Source: Candidatus Anaeroferrophillus wilburensis
GTDB lineage: Bacteria > Desulfobacterota > Anaeroferrophillalia > Anaeroferrophillales > Anaeroferrophillaceae
NCBI GenBank assembly: GCA_016934315.1
Contig: JAFGSY010000013.1
Coordinates: 1-64,000, forward strand
Reading direction: 5' to 3'
Length of the DNA stretch: 64,000 nucleotides
Position 1 is the stretch's first letter, and each line of letters opens with the position of its first letter. Made by a program: the position numbers and the translations under genes. Shown piece after piece: positions 7,928 to 16,027 of this stretch. The notes below the pieces were generated by a model that searched no databases, was not told where the DNA came from, and was given only the letters and a program-made list of their open reading frames with translations.

Positions 7928-9670
7928 TCAGACCGCTGAAGCTGAAGGCACCGGATTGGCCATTTCCGCCAGCCAGGGCATGGGCATATGAATGGTAAAA
8001 CCCACATTGCCATCAGCTTTACGGTCAATATGCATCTGGCCGCCATGGGCCTGGATAATGGAACGTGCCAAATAAAGGCCGGAATCGGTCAGATGATCAG
8101 CAACCGTGGTAAGTTTTTTCGGTTCATCCAAGCGTTCCCGCAAAGCCGCTCGCCGGCTATCCTGAAAACCATCACCATGCTCATCTATCCGTAACTCGAA
8201 CAAACGAGCACTGGCACCGGCTGATGTTGGCGATTGACTACCGGGAACGGTGACGATATCAGTCTTAACCAGCACCTTGCCCCGTTCACCGGCCAGAACC
8301 ATAGCCAGATTAAGCAGATGGGCCAGGGCATGGCCCAATTTATGCTCATCAAAAGTCAGCAATGGCAAGGGAGCACGAAAATCACTGACTATGGCAATCT
8401 CTTTTTTTTCGGCCCGCTCGGCAACCATCTCCAGCAATTCCAGCAACATCTTCTCCATATTGCTTCGGCTTGGACTCACCTGCAGATGTTCCTCCTCCAT
8501 GTCCATCAGTTTGGCGGATTCTTTAAGCAGGGTCAGGGCGTTTTTGCCACTCTGGTAGATTTCCCGGACAAGTTTCTCAATCTCGGTCCGGTCAGCAGGC
8601 AGATTATGCACCAAGTGAGACGAATAGCCGATGATTGCTGCAAGAGGGGATTTCATATCTTCAGCGACCATGTTCATCAACTCGATGCGGGCCTGCTTCA
8701 GCCGTTCATGCTCCATTAGCGAACGAGTAAGCTTGAGATTGTTTTCCCCCAGCTTCTTGTTTGAATCCTGCAGAATTCTGAAATACGATTTTTTGCTCGG
8801 AAGTCCCAGTTCGGTATCCACCAGCAGTGCCTCAAGATTTCTGCTGGTCCGTAGCAGCAGGCTGTCAACAACTTTTTCCTGCAGCCCAAAGAGATTCAAC
8901 ACCATTGATTTGAGATAGACGGTTTTAAAACCATCCTCACCCAGAACAAAGATACTGGCAACCACCGATCCCAGGTGAACAAATTCCCCCAGTATTTTGA
9001 CACCGTCATCTTCCAAGTCAGTGAGGACATCAAGGTTATGGTGCAATGCGATAACGCCAATATATTCTTCAGGAAGATTCCAAAGTTGGGCAAGGGCAAC
9101 ACCGGCTTCCGTATGATCAACACCAAATAAGGCCTTTTCAGCAACGCTGCGGTCACCTTTGCCACCGTCCTCTTTGCGGGCAACTTTCCGATAGAGAAGC
9201 GGATCAATTTCCCAGAGAATCAGGGAGCCAAGATCTGCCAGGAGACCGGCAATAAACACTTTCTCAGGCGCCGGATAACCAACCTGCTGGGCGAAGAGCC
9301 GGGCAGCGATAGCGGTATACAATGAATGTTCCCAGAAACTCTTCAAAGCCGGGTTGCCGGAGGTTTTGCTGTTCATAATGTCCATAACCGCCAGACTCAA
9401 AACAACATTTTTAACCACCTCTACCCCCAGGAGAGCAATGCCGTGGGATACCGTGGTGACTTTCTCCCGTAAGCCATAGAATGGCGAATTGATCAGTTTC
9501 AAGAGATAGGCCGTTATGGCTGGGTCTTCCATGACAATGTCAGCAATATCTTTGGCTGACGTCTGGTCGTCCATGCTGATTTCCATCAGCTTCATCGCCA
9601 CCTGCGGCAATTTAGGCAGTTTATCCAGGCCGGCAACAATCTGTAGAATTTCATCTCGTGTCATCGCCAC
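7928..9670 (-). CDS. HDOD-domain protein fused to a histidine-kinase-like module
   Basis: The 580-residue protein starts with an HDOD domain (about residues 10-210; DKLPKLPQVAMKLMEI, INSPFYG), a non-catalytic relative of HD phosphohydrolases found in signalling and motility proteins. A linker leads into a HisKA-like helix pair and a C-terminal HATPase-like domain (IDEHGDGF; SGLYLARSIIQAHGG). In the H-box, MVAEDMKSPLAAI, Glu337 replaces the phospho-accepting His; the GAA codon at 8660-8662 is clear. The protein is therefore unlikely to autophosphorylate in the usual way and may act as an ATP- or partner-responsive scaffold. An ATG two codons inside the frame is also possible. It is followed by the PAS histidine kinase gene, which keeps its His, so regulation of that kinase is a reasonable guess. 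Confidence 0.85.
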   Translation of the reverse strand: MAMTRDEILQIVAGLDKLPKLPQVAMKLMEISMDDQTSAKDIADIVMEDPAITAYLLKLINSPFYGLREKVTTVSHGIALLGVEVVKNVVLSLAVMDIMNSKTSGNPALKSFWEHSLYTAIAARLFAQQVGYPAPEKVFIAGLLADLGSLILWEIDPLLYRKVARKEDGGKGDRSVAEKALFGVDHTEAGVALAQLWNLPEEYIGVIALHHNLDVLTDLEDDGVKILGEFVHLGSVVASIFVLGEDGFKTVYLKSMVLNLFGLQEKVVDSLLLRTSRNLEALLVDTELGLPSKKSYFRILQDSNKKLGENNLKLTRSLMEHERLKQARIELMNMVAEDMKSPLAAIIGYSSHLVHNLPADRTEIEKLVREIYQSGKNALTLLKESAKLMDMEEEHLQVSPSRSNMEKMLLELLEMVAERAEKKEIAIVSDFRAPLPLLTFDEHKLGHALAHLLNLAMVLAGERGKVLVKTDIVTVPGSQSPTSAGASARLFELRIDEHGDGFQDSRRAALRERLDEPKKLTTVADHLTDSGLYLARSIIQAHGGQMHIDRKADGNVGFTIHMPMPWLAEMANPVPSASAV

Positions 9671-9778
9671 TCTCCCACTGACCGGAAAGCATTACGTTCT
9701 CTCACTATAAGGACAAGTCATCCTTATAACATCCGCTTTAAGGAAAGTAAAGAAACAGCTCCCATTCCTGCACGCTGG

Positions 9779-10621
9779 TCATCTATGAGGGGCAAGCAAA
9801 CGCGCCAGGCGGCACAATTCATCAACGCTCATCGTTTCCGGACGGCAATCGGGAGAGAAACCGTTATGCTGCAGCAGTTCGACCAGTTGCTGCCGGGATA
9901 AGGTCAACCGGCAACCCAGCAGGGGATTAACAATTTTTTTCCGGCGCTGACTGAATAAACGGTTAACTATCTCCCCCAGCCATTGCCCATCAACCATTTC
10001 GCAGCGCCGGGACGTAAGGAACTCCAGGGTAATAACCCGCGACCACACCTGTGGCGGTGGATAAAAACAGGCTGGGGAAACCTTGAAACCGGAAAAAATA
10101 TGTGCGGCCAATGAAACCATAACCGACAACCGACCATAGTTCTTGCTGCCGGGAGCTGCCAGCAGACGGACGGCAACTTCATCCTGAACCATAAGAACCG
10201 CCCGGCTGAAAAGATGGCGCTGATCAATTAGCGAAAAAACTATTGGGGTCGTAATATTGTAGGGGATATTGGCAACCACCAGAAATCTGCTGAAATCCGG
10301 ATTACCATAGTCAAGGATTGCAGGAAGATCACATTTTAGAATATCGTCGGGAACCAGGGTGAATTGATCGGGAAAAGCGCCGGCAAAACGTTGCTTAAGA
10401 ACCGGAATGAGTTCGGCATCGGTTTCAATGGCAGTCACCGCGGCGCCGGCCCGCAAAAGGGCCTCGGTCAGCACTCCGTTGCCCGGGCCAATTTCCAGCA
10501 CCGGCATACCGGGAAGGATCGCCGCCAGGTCGATAATTTTCCGGACGATGTTGCCATCCTGGAGAAAATGCTGACCGAGTTTCTTTTTGTGGCGGTGTCC
10601 ACCTTTGCTGGTAACAGACAT
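9779..10621 (-). CDS. rsmA: 16S rRNA (adenine1518/1519-N6) dimethyltransferase
   Basis: The 280-residue KsgA/RsmA protein dimethylates two adjacent adenines in the 3' hairpin of 16S rRNA during small-subunit maturation, using S-adenosylmethionine. The N-terminus KKKLGQHFLQD, the SAM-binding VLEIGPGNGVLTEALL and the catalytic VVANIPYNITTPIV motifs are all present. The length is typical. The longest frame starts at 10693, but family alignment favours MSVTSKGGHRHKKK at 10621, with AGAGGAA upstream. The DUF2062 gene ends 8 bp before this start on the same strand, and tsaD precedes that, giving a compact tsaD, DUF2062, rsmA order. Confidence 0.93.
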   Translation of the reverse strand: MSVTSKGGHRHKKKLGQHFLQDGNIVRKIIDLAAILPGMPVLEIGPGNGVLTEALLRAGAAVTAIETDAELIPVLKQRFAGAFPDQFTLVPDDILKCDLPAILDYGNPDFSRFLVVANIPYNITTPIVFSLIDQRHLFSRAVLMVQDEVAVRLLAAPGSKNYGRLSVMVSLAAHIFSGFKVSPACFYPPPQVWSRVITLEFLTSRRCEMVDGQWLGEIVNRLFSQRRKKIVNPLLGCRLTLSRQQLVELLQHNGFSPDCRPETMSVDELCRLARLLAPHR

Positions 10622-10628
10622 GGAAAAA

Positions 10629-11087
10629 CTATTCCTCTGAGGAACCTGCCGGCTTATGGTTTTGCCGGACCATGGTAATGACCATCTGGGCAAGGGGAAA
10701 ACTGATCAGCGCCAACGTCAAACCGATGAGGTGGCCGCCAAGCAGCAGCGGCCAAGCCACCTGGCTGCCGGCCTGAATAATATCACGCAAACTATGGAGG
10801 TTTGCCGGAAAAGGAATATCGGCACCAAGGAGCAGCTCGCCAACTCTGAAATCGAGATAGAGAATGGGAATCAGGGAGACAGGATTGCATACCCAGCTGG
10901 CTAAAACCGCTGCCAGGCGGTTGCCACGCAGAAGAAAAGCCAGGGCTATCGCCAAGGCTGTATGGATGCCGAGCAGAGGGGAAAAGGCGACGAAAATTCC
11001 GGCGGCAAGCCCCCGGGCAACCGTTGCCGGGTCATCAGTGCTGCCGAGCAGCATCCTTACCATGGAACGAAGTCGAGGTTTTTTCAT
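10629..11087 (-). CDS. DUF2062-family membrane protein
   Basis: This 152-residue protein carries the DUF2062 pattern. A short basic N-terminus leads into GLAAGIFVAFSPLLGIHTAL, an ALAFLLRGNR loop, SWVCNPVSLIPILYLDFRVG and a final hydrophobic pair. Two to three membrane segments are likely. The function of the family is not known; members are often found beside cell-envelope or glycosyltransferase genes. The gene overlaps the end of tsaD by 4 bp (ATGA-type overlap) and precedes rsmA, so it is surely co-transcribed with these RNA-modification genes. Confidence 0.85.
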   Translation of the reverse strand: MKKPRLRSMVRMLLGSTDDPATVARGLAAGIFVAFSPLLGIHTALAIALAFLLRGNRLAAVLASWVCNPVSLIPILYLDFRVGELLLGADIPFPANLHSLRDIIQAGSQVAWPLLLGGHLIGLTLALISFPLAQMVITMVRQNHKPAGSSEE

Positions 11088-12082
11088 AAACGCAGTCGGG
11101 AGACAGCATTGAGCTGCCAGCCATCTACCTGTCCACGCCGGTGCCGTTGTCGCCCCACAAGCCCTATCATGGCCGCATTGTCAGTGCATAAAATCGGCGG
11201 CGCTGCAAACACCTCAATACCCAGTGCGCCGGCCGCCTGTGACAAATGCCGGCGAACTGCCCCATTGCAGGAAACACCGCCGGCCAAGGCAATTGATTGA
11301 ACCCCATAACGGTCAGCGGCCTGCAATGCCTTACGGGTCAACACATCACACACAGATTCCTGGAATGCCGCCGCAACGGCAGGAATAAGGCTGGAAAGTT
11401 CATCAGGATGTTTTTCGAGAAACGTACGGACTGCAGTTTTCAGACCACTGAAGCTGAAATCCAGGGAGTCAGAAGCTAGATAAGCGCGCGGGAAAACGAT
11501 CCCCTGACTGCCACCCTGACGTGCCAGCTGTTCAATAATCGGCCCCCCCGGGTAGCCAAGGCCGAGCATTTTTGCCACCTTATCAAAGGCTTCACCGGCG
11601 GCATCATCAATGGTCCGCCCCAGCAACTGATAGTCATGCCAGCCGCGCACCAGGTAAAGGCTAGTGTGCCCGCCGGAAACCACTAAGCCGATAAAAGGAA
11701 AATCCGGGTGGTTCTCAGCCAGCATGATGGACATCAAATGCCCTTCAACATGGTTCACCCCCACCAGCGGCAGGTCAAGGCCAAAAGCGAGGGATTTGGC
11801 GTAGGAGATACCCACCAGTAGTGAACCAACCAGTCCCGGTCCACAGGTGACGCAGATTCTTCCCAGATCAGCAAACCGAACTGCCGCTGTTTCCAGAGCC
11901 TGGTTCACTACCCAGTCAATATTTTCCAGGTGTTTGCGGGATGCCAGCTCCGGGACGACACCGCCATAGATGCAGTGAACATCGACCTGACTGGAAATGA
12001 TATTGGCACGGATCTTCCTGTCGTACTCAACAACGGCGGCACACGTATCATCACATGATGTTTCAATGGCAAACGTCAGCAT
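11084..12082 (-). CDS. tsaD: tRNA N6-adenosine threonylcarbamoyltransferase TsaD
   Basis: The 332-residue TsaD/Kae1/Gcp protein transfers the threonylcarbamoyl group from its AMP adduct to A37 of ANN-decoding tRNAs. The ASKHA-type nucleotide fold starts with FAIETSCDDTCAA. The metal-binding HxxxH is in VGVNHVEGHLMSIM, and conserved VSGGHTSLY and LAGGVSCNGAVR follow. The length is standard. Its partner TsaB is encoded at 25783-26517; TsaC and TsaE are not in this window. The 255 bp upstream, up to rpoH, contain no gene; one weak promoter-like pair (TTGTTT, 17 bp, TAATGT) ends close to the start codon. Confidence 0.95.
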   Translation of the reverse strand: MLTFAIETSCDDTCAAVVEYDRKIRANIISSQVDVHCIYGGVVPELASRKHLENIDWVVNQALETAAVRFADLGRICVTCGPGLVGSLLVGISYAKSLAFGLDLPLVGVNHVEGHLMSIMLAENHPDFPFIGLVVSGGHTSLYLVRGWHDYQLLGRTIDDAAGEAFDKVAKMLGLGYPGGPIIEQLARQGGSQGIVFPRAYLASDSLDFSFSGLKTAVRTFLEKHPDELSSLIPAVAAAFQESVCDVLTRKALQAADRYGVQSIALAGGVSCNGAVRRHLSQAAGALGIEVFAAPPILCTDNAAMIGLVGRQRHRRGQVDGWQLNAVSRLRL

Positions 12083-12337
12083 AGCGGCACATTATCCCAT
12101 TTATACTCGGCAAACAAGTGATTTTTCCAGCCCTTCACTGTTCGTTTCACAAGCCTGTCAAGGGCCAGCAGTGCGCTACTCCTTAGCGTCGCGGAGATAG
12201 CTTGACCTGCACTCTACCCGCCACCATCACGCCAAAGCATCCAGGAATTTCCTTATCCCATCATCACTTCCCGACAAACACCATCACAACCTGACCATCC
12301 CTATCTCTTTACTTTCCGGGTGGGGGCTGCATCATTT

Positions 12338-13201
12338 TCAGGCGGCCAACAACAGATCACCAAACTCCATCTCCAAATAGTGCTTCAGTTTCTTTTTGGC
12401 GTTATTTTCCAACTGTCGCACCCGTTCCCGTGTAATGCCCAGACTGTCTCCTACTTCCTGAAGCGTTTTTGGTGATGAAGAAAAAAACCGCCCTTCCACA
12501 ACCTGCCGCTCTCGTTTGGTCAACCGAGCAATGGCCTGGCGGATCTTTTGCTGCAACCGCTGCTGTTCTTCCAAAGCGATCAATGACCGTTCCTGATCCT
12601 GGCCCTCGTCAACCAACATATCAAGATACGTCGTTTCACCCTCACTGACCACATGATCCAGGGAAAGATCCCGATGGCTCAAGCGCTGATAGAGTGCCTG
12701 GACCTTTTCATCATCATGTTGGCCATCCATCAACGCCCGCATGGATTGCCGATCAATTTCATTACCTTCAAGGGATCCTTTAATTTGCGACAATTTATAA
12801 AAAAGTTTTTTCTGCAGCTGGGTAGTACCAATCTTAACCAGGCTCCAGCTTCGCATGATAAAATCCCTGATATAGGCACGGATCCACCACACCGCATAAG
12901 AGATGAGCCGATATCCGCGCTCTGGATTGAACTTTTTCACCGCTGTCATCAGACCGAGATTGCCTTCCTGAATCAAGTCCATCTTTTTTATCCGGTAGCC
13001 GTCATATTCAGAAGCGATCTTGACCACAAAGCGCAAATTGCTCACAACCAGTTTATGGGCAGCTTCAAGTTCACCTGCCTGACGGTAGCGAACCGCCAGC
13101 GAGTACTCTTCATCTGGCTTCAACAGGGGGAAACGATTGATTTCGGCCATATAAAGGGACAAAGAGTCGGTTACTGGAATTGCCGGTGCATACTCTGCCA
13201 T
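12338..13201 (-). CDS. rpoH: heat-shock sigma factor RpoH (sigma-32 type)
   Basis: The 287-residue sigma-70-family protein has regions 1.2-2.4 (EEYSLAVRYRQ; KMDLIQEGNLGLMTAVKKF; RLISYAVWWIRAYIRDFIM) and region 4 with a C-terminal helix-turn-helix (LQEVGDSLGITRERVRQLE). The length and the RpoH-box-like stretch after region 2.4 (SLVKIGTTQLQKKLFYKL) point to sigma-32 rather than RpoD or RpoS. It would direct RNA polymerase to heat-shock promoters. The start at 13201 is chosen because GGGAGG lies 7 bp upstream; the earlier GTG at 13216 is part of that site and the ATG at 13207 is too close to it. A perfect CIRCE lies just upstream, so the HrcA repressor very probably controls it. Confidence 0.92.
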   Translation of the reverse strand: MAEYAPAIPVTDSLSLYMAEINRFPLLKPDEEYSLAVRYRQAGELEAAHKLVVSNLRFVVKIASEYDGYRIKKMDLIQEGNLGLMTAVKKFNPERGYRLISYAVWWIRAYIRDFIMRSWSLVKIGTTQLQKKLFYKLSQIKGSLEGNEIDRQSMRALMDGQHDDEKVQALYQRLSHRDLSLDHVVSEGETTYLDMLVDEGQDQERSLIALEEQQRLQQKIRQAIARLTKRERQVVEGRFFSSSPKTLQEVGDSLGITRERVRQLENNAKKKLKHYLEMEFGDLLLAA

Positions 13202-13222
13202 CGTCATACCTCCCACACATTA

Positions 13223-13249
13223 TTAGCACTCATCAAGTATGAGTGCTAA
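13223..13249 (-). promoter_or_regulatory. CIRCE operator (HrcA site) of rpoH
   Basis: TTAGCACTC-N9-GAGTGCTAA matches the CIRCE consensus at every position of both arms. It overlaps the predicted -10 box and transcription start of rpoH and ends about 20 bp before the start codon. HrcA bound here would block initiation. The hrcA gene is not in the window. Confidence 0.95.
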
Positions 13250-13275
13250 TATATCACAGTTTTCATATTAATCAA
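13248..13275 (-). promoter_or_regulatory. sigma-70-type promoter of rpoH
   Basis: On the minus strand TTGATT (13270-13275) and TATATT (13248-13253) are separated by 16 bp. Transcription would start inside the CIRCE, the usual arrangement for HrcA-repressed genes. Confidence 0.6.
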
Positions 13276-13409
13276 GTATTTTTTACCGGGATGATCGAGG
13301 GGGGAGAACTGCACAACGAAAGACAATCAAGGTTTCACGCTGACATGATTGCCTGAAAACAACCAAAAGTTTTTTGTAAAAGGCAAGACACCCTGCCCTT
13401 ACTAGACTA

Positions 13410-13439
13410 TTGACAAAAACAAGCTGCTTACACTATGAT
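13410..13439 (+). promoter_or_regulatory. sigma-70-type promoter of queD-folE2-plsY
   Basis: TTGACA (13410-13415), an 18-bp spacer and TATGAT (13434-13439) make a near-consensus promoter. It leaves a leader of about 80 bases before queD. I see no preQ1 riboswitch pattern in that leader. Confidence 0.7.
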
Positions 13440-13524
13440 GCCCCACCAGTGGCTTGGACAGGGATAGCTCCCAGATACGATATAGCCCCCGGCCTCCCGC
13501 ACATCAAACGAAAGGATCACAACC

Positions 13525-13899
13525 ATGGCGTATGAATTGCAGATTGAAACCTCCTTTGCCGCAGCGCATAACCTGCTCAACTATTGCGGCCAGTGCGAAA
13601 AACTGCATGGCCACAACTGGAAGATCGAAGTACATATCAAAGGCAACACCCTTGATAAAAGCGGCATGATGCTTGATTTTAAAGTTCTCAAACAATACAC
13701 CGAGGAAATAATCCAATCACTTGACCATAGCTATCTCAACGAACATCCAGCCTTTGCCGGTCAAAGCCCCTCGTCTGAATTAATCGCCCGCCATATTTTT
13801 CTCGAACTGGAAAAGCAGCTGGCCAAGCATGGTATCACGGTTTCCCGGGTCGTTGCCTGGGAGTCAGAACGGGCCGCAGCTGCCTATACAGGTGAGTAA
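13525..13899 (+). CDS. queD: 6-carboxy-5,6,7,8-tetrahydropterin synthase QueD
   Basis: The 124-residue protein of the 6-pyruvoyl-tetrahydropterin synthase family would convert dihydroneopterin triphosphate to 6-carboxytetrahydropterin on the way to preQ0 and queuosine. It has the zinc-binding histidines (AAAHNL and KLHGHNW), the catalytic Cys in CGQCEKLHGH and a C-terminal WESERAAAAY. AAGGA lies about 9 bp before the start. The stop codon directly abuts the ATG of folE2, which supplies its substrate, so the two act in sequence. A PTPS-III role in folate synthesis is possible, but the CxxC-KLHGH arrangement fits QueD better. Confidence 0.88.
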   Translation: MAYELQIETSFAAAHNLLNYCGQCEKLHGHNWKIEVHIKGNTLDKSGMMLDFKVLKQYTEEIIQSLDHSYLNEHPAFAGQSPSSELIARHIFLELEKQLAKHGITVSRVVAWESERAAAAYTGE

Positions 13900-14673
13900 A
13901 TGATCCAGGACATTCAGCAGCAACTAGACCATCGCCAGATCGAAATCAACAAGGTCGGCGTCAAGGGCATCCAGTACCCGATTCAGGTGCTCGACAAAAC
14001 CGTGGGCATTCAGCATACCATTGGCGACTTCAACATGTACGTCAGCTTGCCGCACCATTTCAAGGGCACCCACATGAGTCGCTTTGTCGAGGTACTGAAC
14101 AAGTACCACAATAAAATAGGAATCAATATTTTCCCCACTATCCTTAAAGAGATCAAGGACCACCTCGAAGCTGAATCGGCCCATCTGGAGATTTCCTTTC
14201 CCTACTTTATCGACAAGGAAGCTCCGGTCAGCCGGGCAAAAAGTAAAATGATCTACCAATGCACCTTTTCCGGCAACATGACCCACGATCAGCTGGATTT
14301 CAGGGTCCTGGTCAAAGTCCCGGTCACCAGCCTCTGCCCCTGCTCCAAAGCAATCAGTGAATATGGCGCCCACAATCAACGCAGCATGGTATCGGTGAAT
14401 TTTTCCTTCAAGCAGTTCGTCTGGATCGAGGACATGATCAAGCTCATCGAAGAAACCGCCAGCTGCGACATCTACCCCCTGCTCAAACGCCCTGATGAAA
14501 AATACGTTACCGAACGGGCCTATACCCACCCGATGTTCGTTGAGGATTTAGTACGGGAAATAGCCACCTTGCTGCTTCTTGACCAGAATATCACCTGGTT
14601 TACCGTTGAAGCGGAGAACATGGAAAGCATCCATAACCATAGCGCTTATGCCTATGTCGAGAAATACCTGTGA
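13900..14673 (+). CDS. folE2: GTP cyclohydrolase FolE2 (type IB)
   Basis: The 257-residue GCYH-IB enzyme opens GTP to dihydroneopterin triphosphate, the entry point for folate and queuosine synthesis. The family signature CPCSKAISEYGAHNQRS is at about residues 146-162, with the metal and catalytic Cys, and the N-terminal VGVKGIQYPIQVLD is conserved. Type IB enzymes differ from FolE in accepting metals other than zinc. It starts right at the stop of queD, and its own stop overlaps the GTG of plsY, so all three are one transcription unit. No Zur box was seen. Confidence 0.93.
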   Translation: MIQDIQQQLDHRQIEINKVGVKGIQYPIQVLDKTVGIQHTIGDFNMYVSLPHHFKGTHMSRFVEVLNKYHNKIGINIFPTILKEIKDHLEAESAHLEISFPYFIDKEAPVSRAKSKMIYQCTFSGNMTHDQLDFRVLVKVPVTSLCPCSKAISEYGAHNQRSMVSVNFSFKQFVWIEDMIKLIEETASCDIYPLLKRPDEKYVTERAYTHPMFVEDLVREIATLLLLDQNITWFTVEAENMESIHNHSAYAYVEKYL

Positions 14674-15254
14674 CCGCACTCGCATTGATTATCGCCGGCT
14701 ACCTAGTGGGCTCCATCCCAACGGGCATTATTGTCAGCAACCTGCTGGGTGCTGCCGACCCGCGGCGGCAGGGCAGCGGTAATATCGGCGCCACCAATAT
14801 CGCCCGCCTCAGCGGCAAAAAAGCCGGCATCATTACCCTTGCAGGCGACGCTCTAAAGGGAGCGCTGCCGGTGCTGGCCGGCCTCATGCTGGCTCCCCAG
14901 ACACCATTACTGGCAGCCCTTGCCGGCCTGGCAGCCTTTATCGGTCATCTGTACCCACTTTTTCTGGGTTTTAAAGGTGGAAAAGGTGTGGCAACCGCTC
15001 TGGGGATATTTCTGGTGTTGGCCCCCTTGGCGGTAGCAGTGGAACTGACGCTTTTTCTTTTAGTGATGGTAACCGTCAGGGTTGTCTCCGCGGCTTCGCT
15101 GCTGGCATCCCTAACCATGCCGGTCTGTATCTGCCTGTTGGGCTATCCGGCCACCTCCGTCCTGGTGGCCCTGATCATTAGCTGTCTGATCACCTATCGA
15201 CATCAGGAGAACATCAAGCGCCTTATTCTCGGCCAAGAACCCAAGTTTTTTTAA
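14670..15254 (+). CDS. plsY: acyl-phosphate:glycerol-3-phosphate acyltransferase PlsY
   Basis: The 194-residue inner-membrane protein moves an acyl group from acyl-phosphate to glycerol-3-phosphate, the first step of phospholipid synthesis. The three conserved loops are present: GSIPTGIIVS, GSGNIGATNIAR and GFKGGKGVAT. About five membrane segments are visible and the length is normal. Translation starts at GTG, with a 4-bp overlap (GTGA) with folE2, a mark of translational coupling. Why a lipid gene sits behind two pterin genes is not evident; both products are housekeeping. Confidence 0.93.
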   Translation: MTALALIIAGYLVGSIPTGIIVSNLLGAADPRRQGSGNIGATNIARLSGKKAGIITLAGDALKGALPVLAGLMLAPQTPLLAALAGLAAFIGHLYPLFLGFKGGKGVATALGIFLVLAPLAVAVELTLFLLVMVTVRVVSAASLLASLTMPVCICLLGYPATSVLVALIISCLITYRHQENIKRLILGQEPKFF

Positions 15255-15283
15255 GACAGAATCAACCCCCTACAACCAAAATA

Positions 15284-15351
15284 GGGCCTTTTCGGCCCGC
15301 ACATACGTGCTCTTATCAGAGCATTTTCTTGTTTTTTTTCAAACAAGAAAA
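15284..15351 (+). terminator. two hairpins after plsY, probable terminator region
   Basis: A small GGGCC/GGCCC hairpin (15284-15298) is followed by an 11-bp perfect stem (15324-15334 with 15341-15351, TTTTCTTGTTT) with a T-rich loop. There is no long T-run after the second stem on the plus strand. It lies between convergent genes (plsY and the NYN gene) and could serve either strand. Confidence 0.5.
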
Positions 15352-15371
15352 CAACCTGTAACACACTGATT

Positions 15372-15887
15372 CTACAGTGAATTCCGCCGGATCTCCTTCT
15401 GCCGCTGCTTGCGGGACAGCCGGCGGGCGTTACCCTTCTTTCTGGTAGAACCGCACCATGGTGCCGGCTCTCCCTCATCGCCACATCCCATTTCACCGGC
15501 CAGCACCACGGCCACTACCTGCTGATAAAACTCTTCGGCACCAAGGCTGACCGCATGCCAGCAGTGGACTCGCAACTGCAGCTCCCGATCACTGGTTACC
15601 ACGGTCAATCCTGACCCATAGGTTCTGGCCATCTGCTCCAGCACGGTATCAGCTTTCACGCCAAGGGGAGAAAAAACCAGGCTGATCCCCTGCTCATGGG
15701 TTCGCCGCTGTGCTGCCCCGGCTGCTACCTGCCAGCCATCAAAAACAACGACAATATTATGCCGGCGGGCGACACGATAGGACGCCAGCAGATCAACCAG
15801 GCTTTGCCGCTCCGCCTCCAGGTCAAGATAGTCCAGCGATCCGGAAACTGCCGCAATAACATTGTAGCCATCCACCGCTATCCGCAT
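15372..15887 (-). CDS. NYN-domain (YacP/Rae1-like) putative endoribonuclease
   Basis: The 171-residue protein has a PIN-like NYN fold. MRIAVDGYNVI supplies the first acidic residue, VVFDGW the second, and DTVLEQMA with VVTSDRELQLRV the others, so the acidic active-site set looks complete. YacP/Rae1 of Bacillus cuts mRNA on the ribosome; the role in Gram-negative bacteria is not settled. The C-terminus ends in a strongly basic tail (KKGNARRLSRKQRQKEIRR) that could bind RNA. It stands alone on the minus strand, downstream of the terminator that follows the carboxyltransferase gene. Confidence 0.8.
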   Translation of the reverse strand: MRIAVDGYNVIAAVSGSLDYLDLEAERQSLVDLLASYRVARRHNIVVVFDGWQVAAGAAQRRTHEQGISLVFSPLGVKADTVLEQMARTYGSGLTVVTSDRELQLRVHCWHAVSLGAEEFYQQVVAVVLAGEMGCGDEGEPAPWCGSTRKKGNARRLSRKQRQKEIRRNSL

Positions 15888-15960
15888 ACTACCAGTCCTT
15901 CACCTGCTGTTGCCACCGTGGTGGCTCCACCGCCGCAAAAAAGACACCACGCCCACACCA

Positions 15961-15996
15961 CAAAAAAAAGGGGGCGGCATCACTGCCCCGCCCCCT
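15961..15996 (-). terminator. rho-independent terminator after the carboxyltransferase gene
   Basis: On the minus strand a GC-rich stem (GGGGGCGG with CCGCCCCC, 15970-15977 with 15988-15995) is followed by eight T. It begins about 30 bp after the stop at 16028. Confidence 0.9.
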
Positions 15997-16027
15997 GGAT
16001 AACCATAGTCATCTTTCCCAAACCCCC

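Noticed and set aside
13440-13524. preQ1 riboswitch in the leader of queD
   Set aside because: I could not find the stem-loop plus A-rich tail pattern of the known preQ1 classes.
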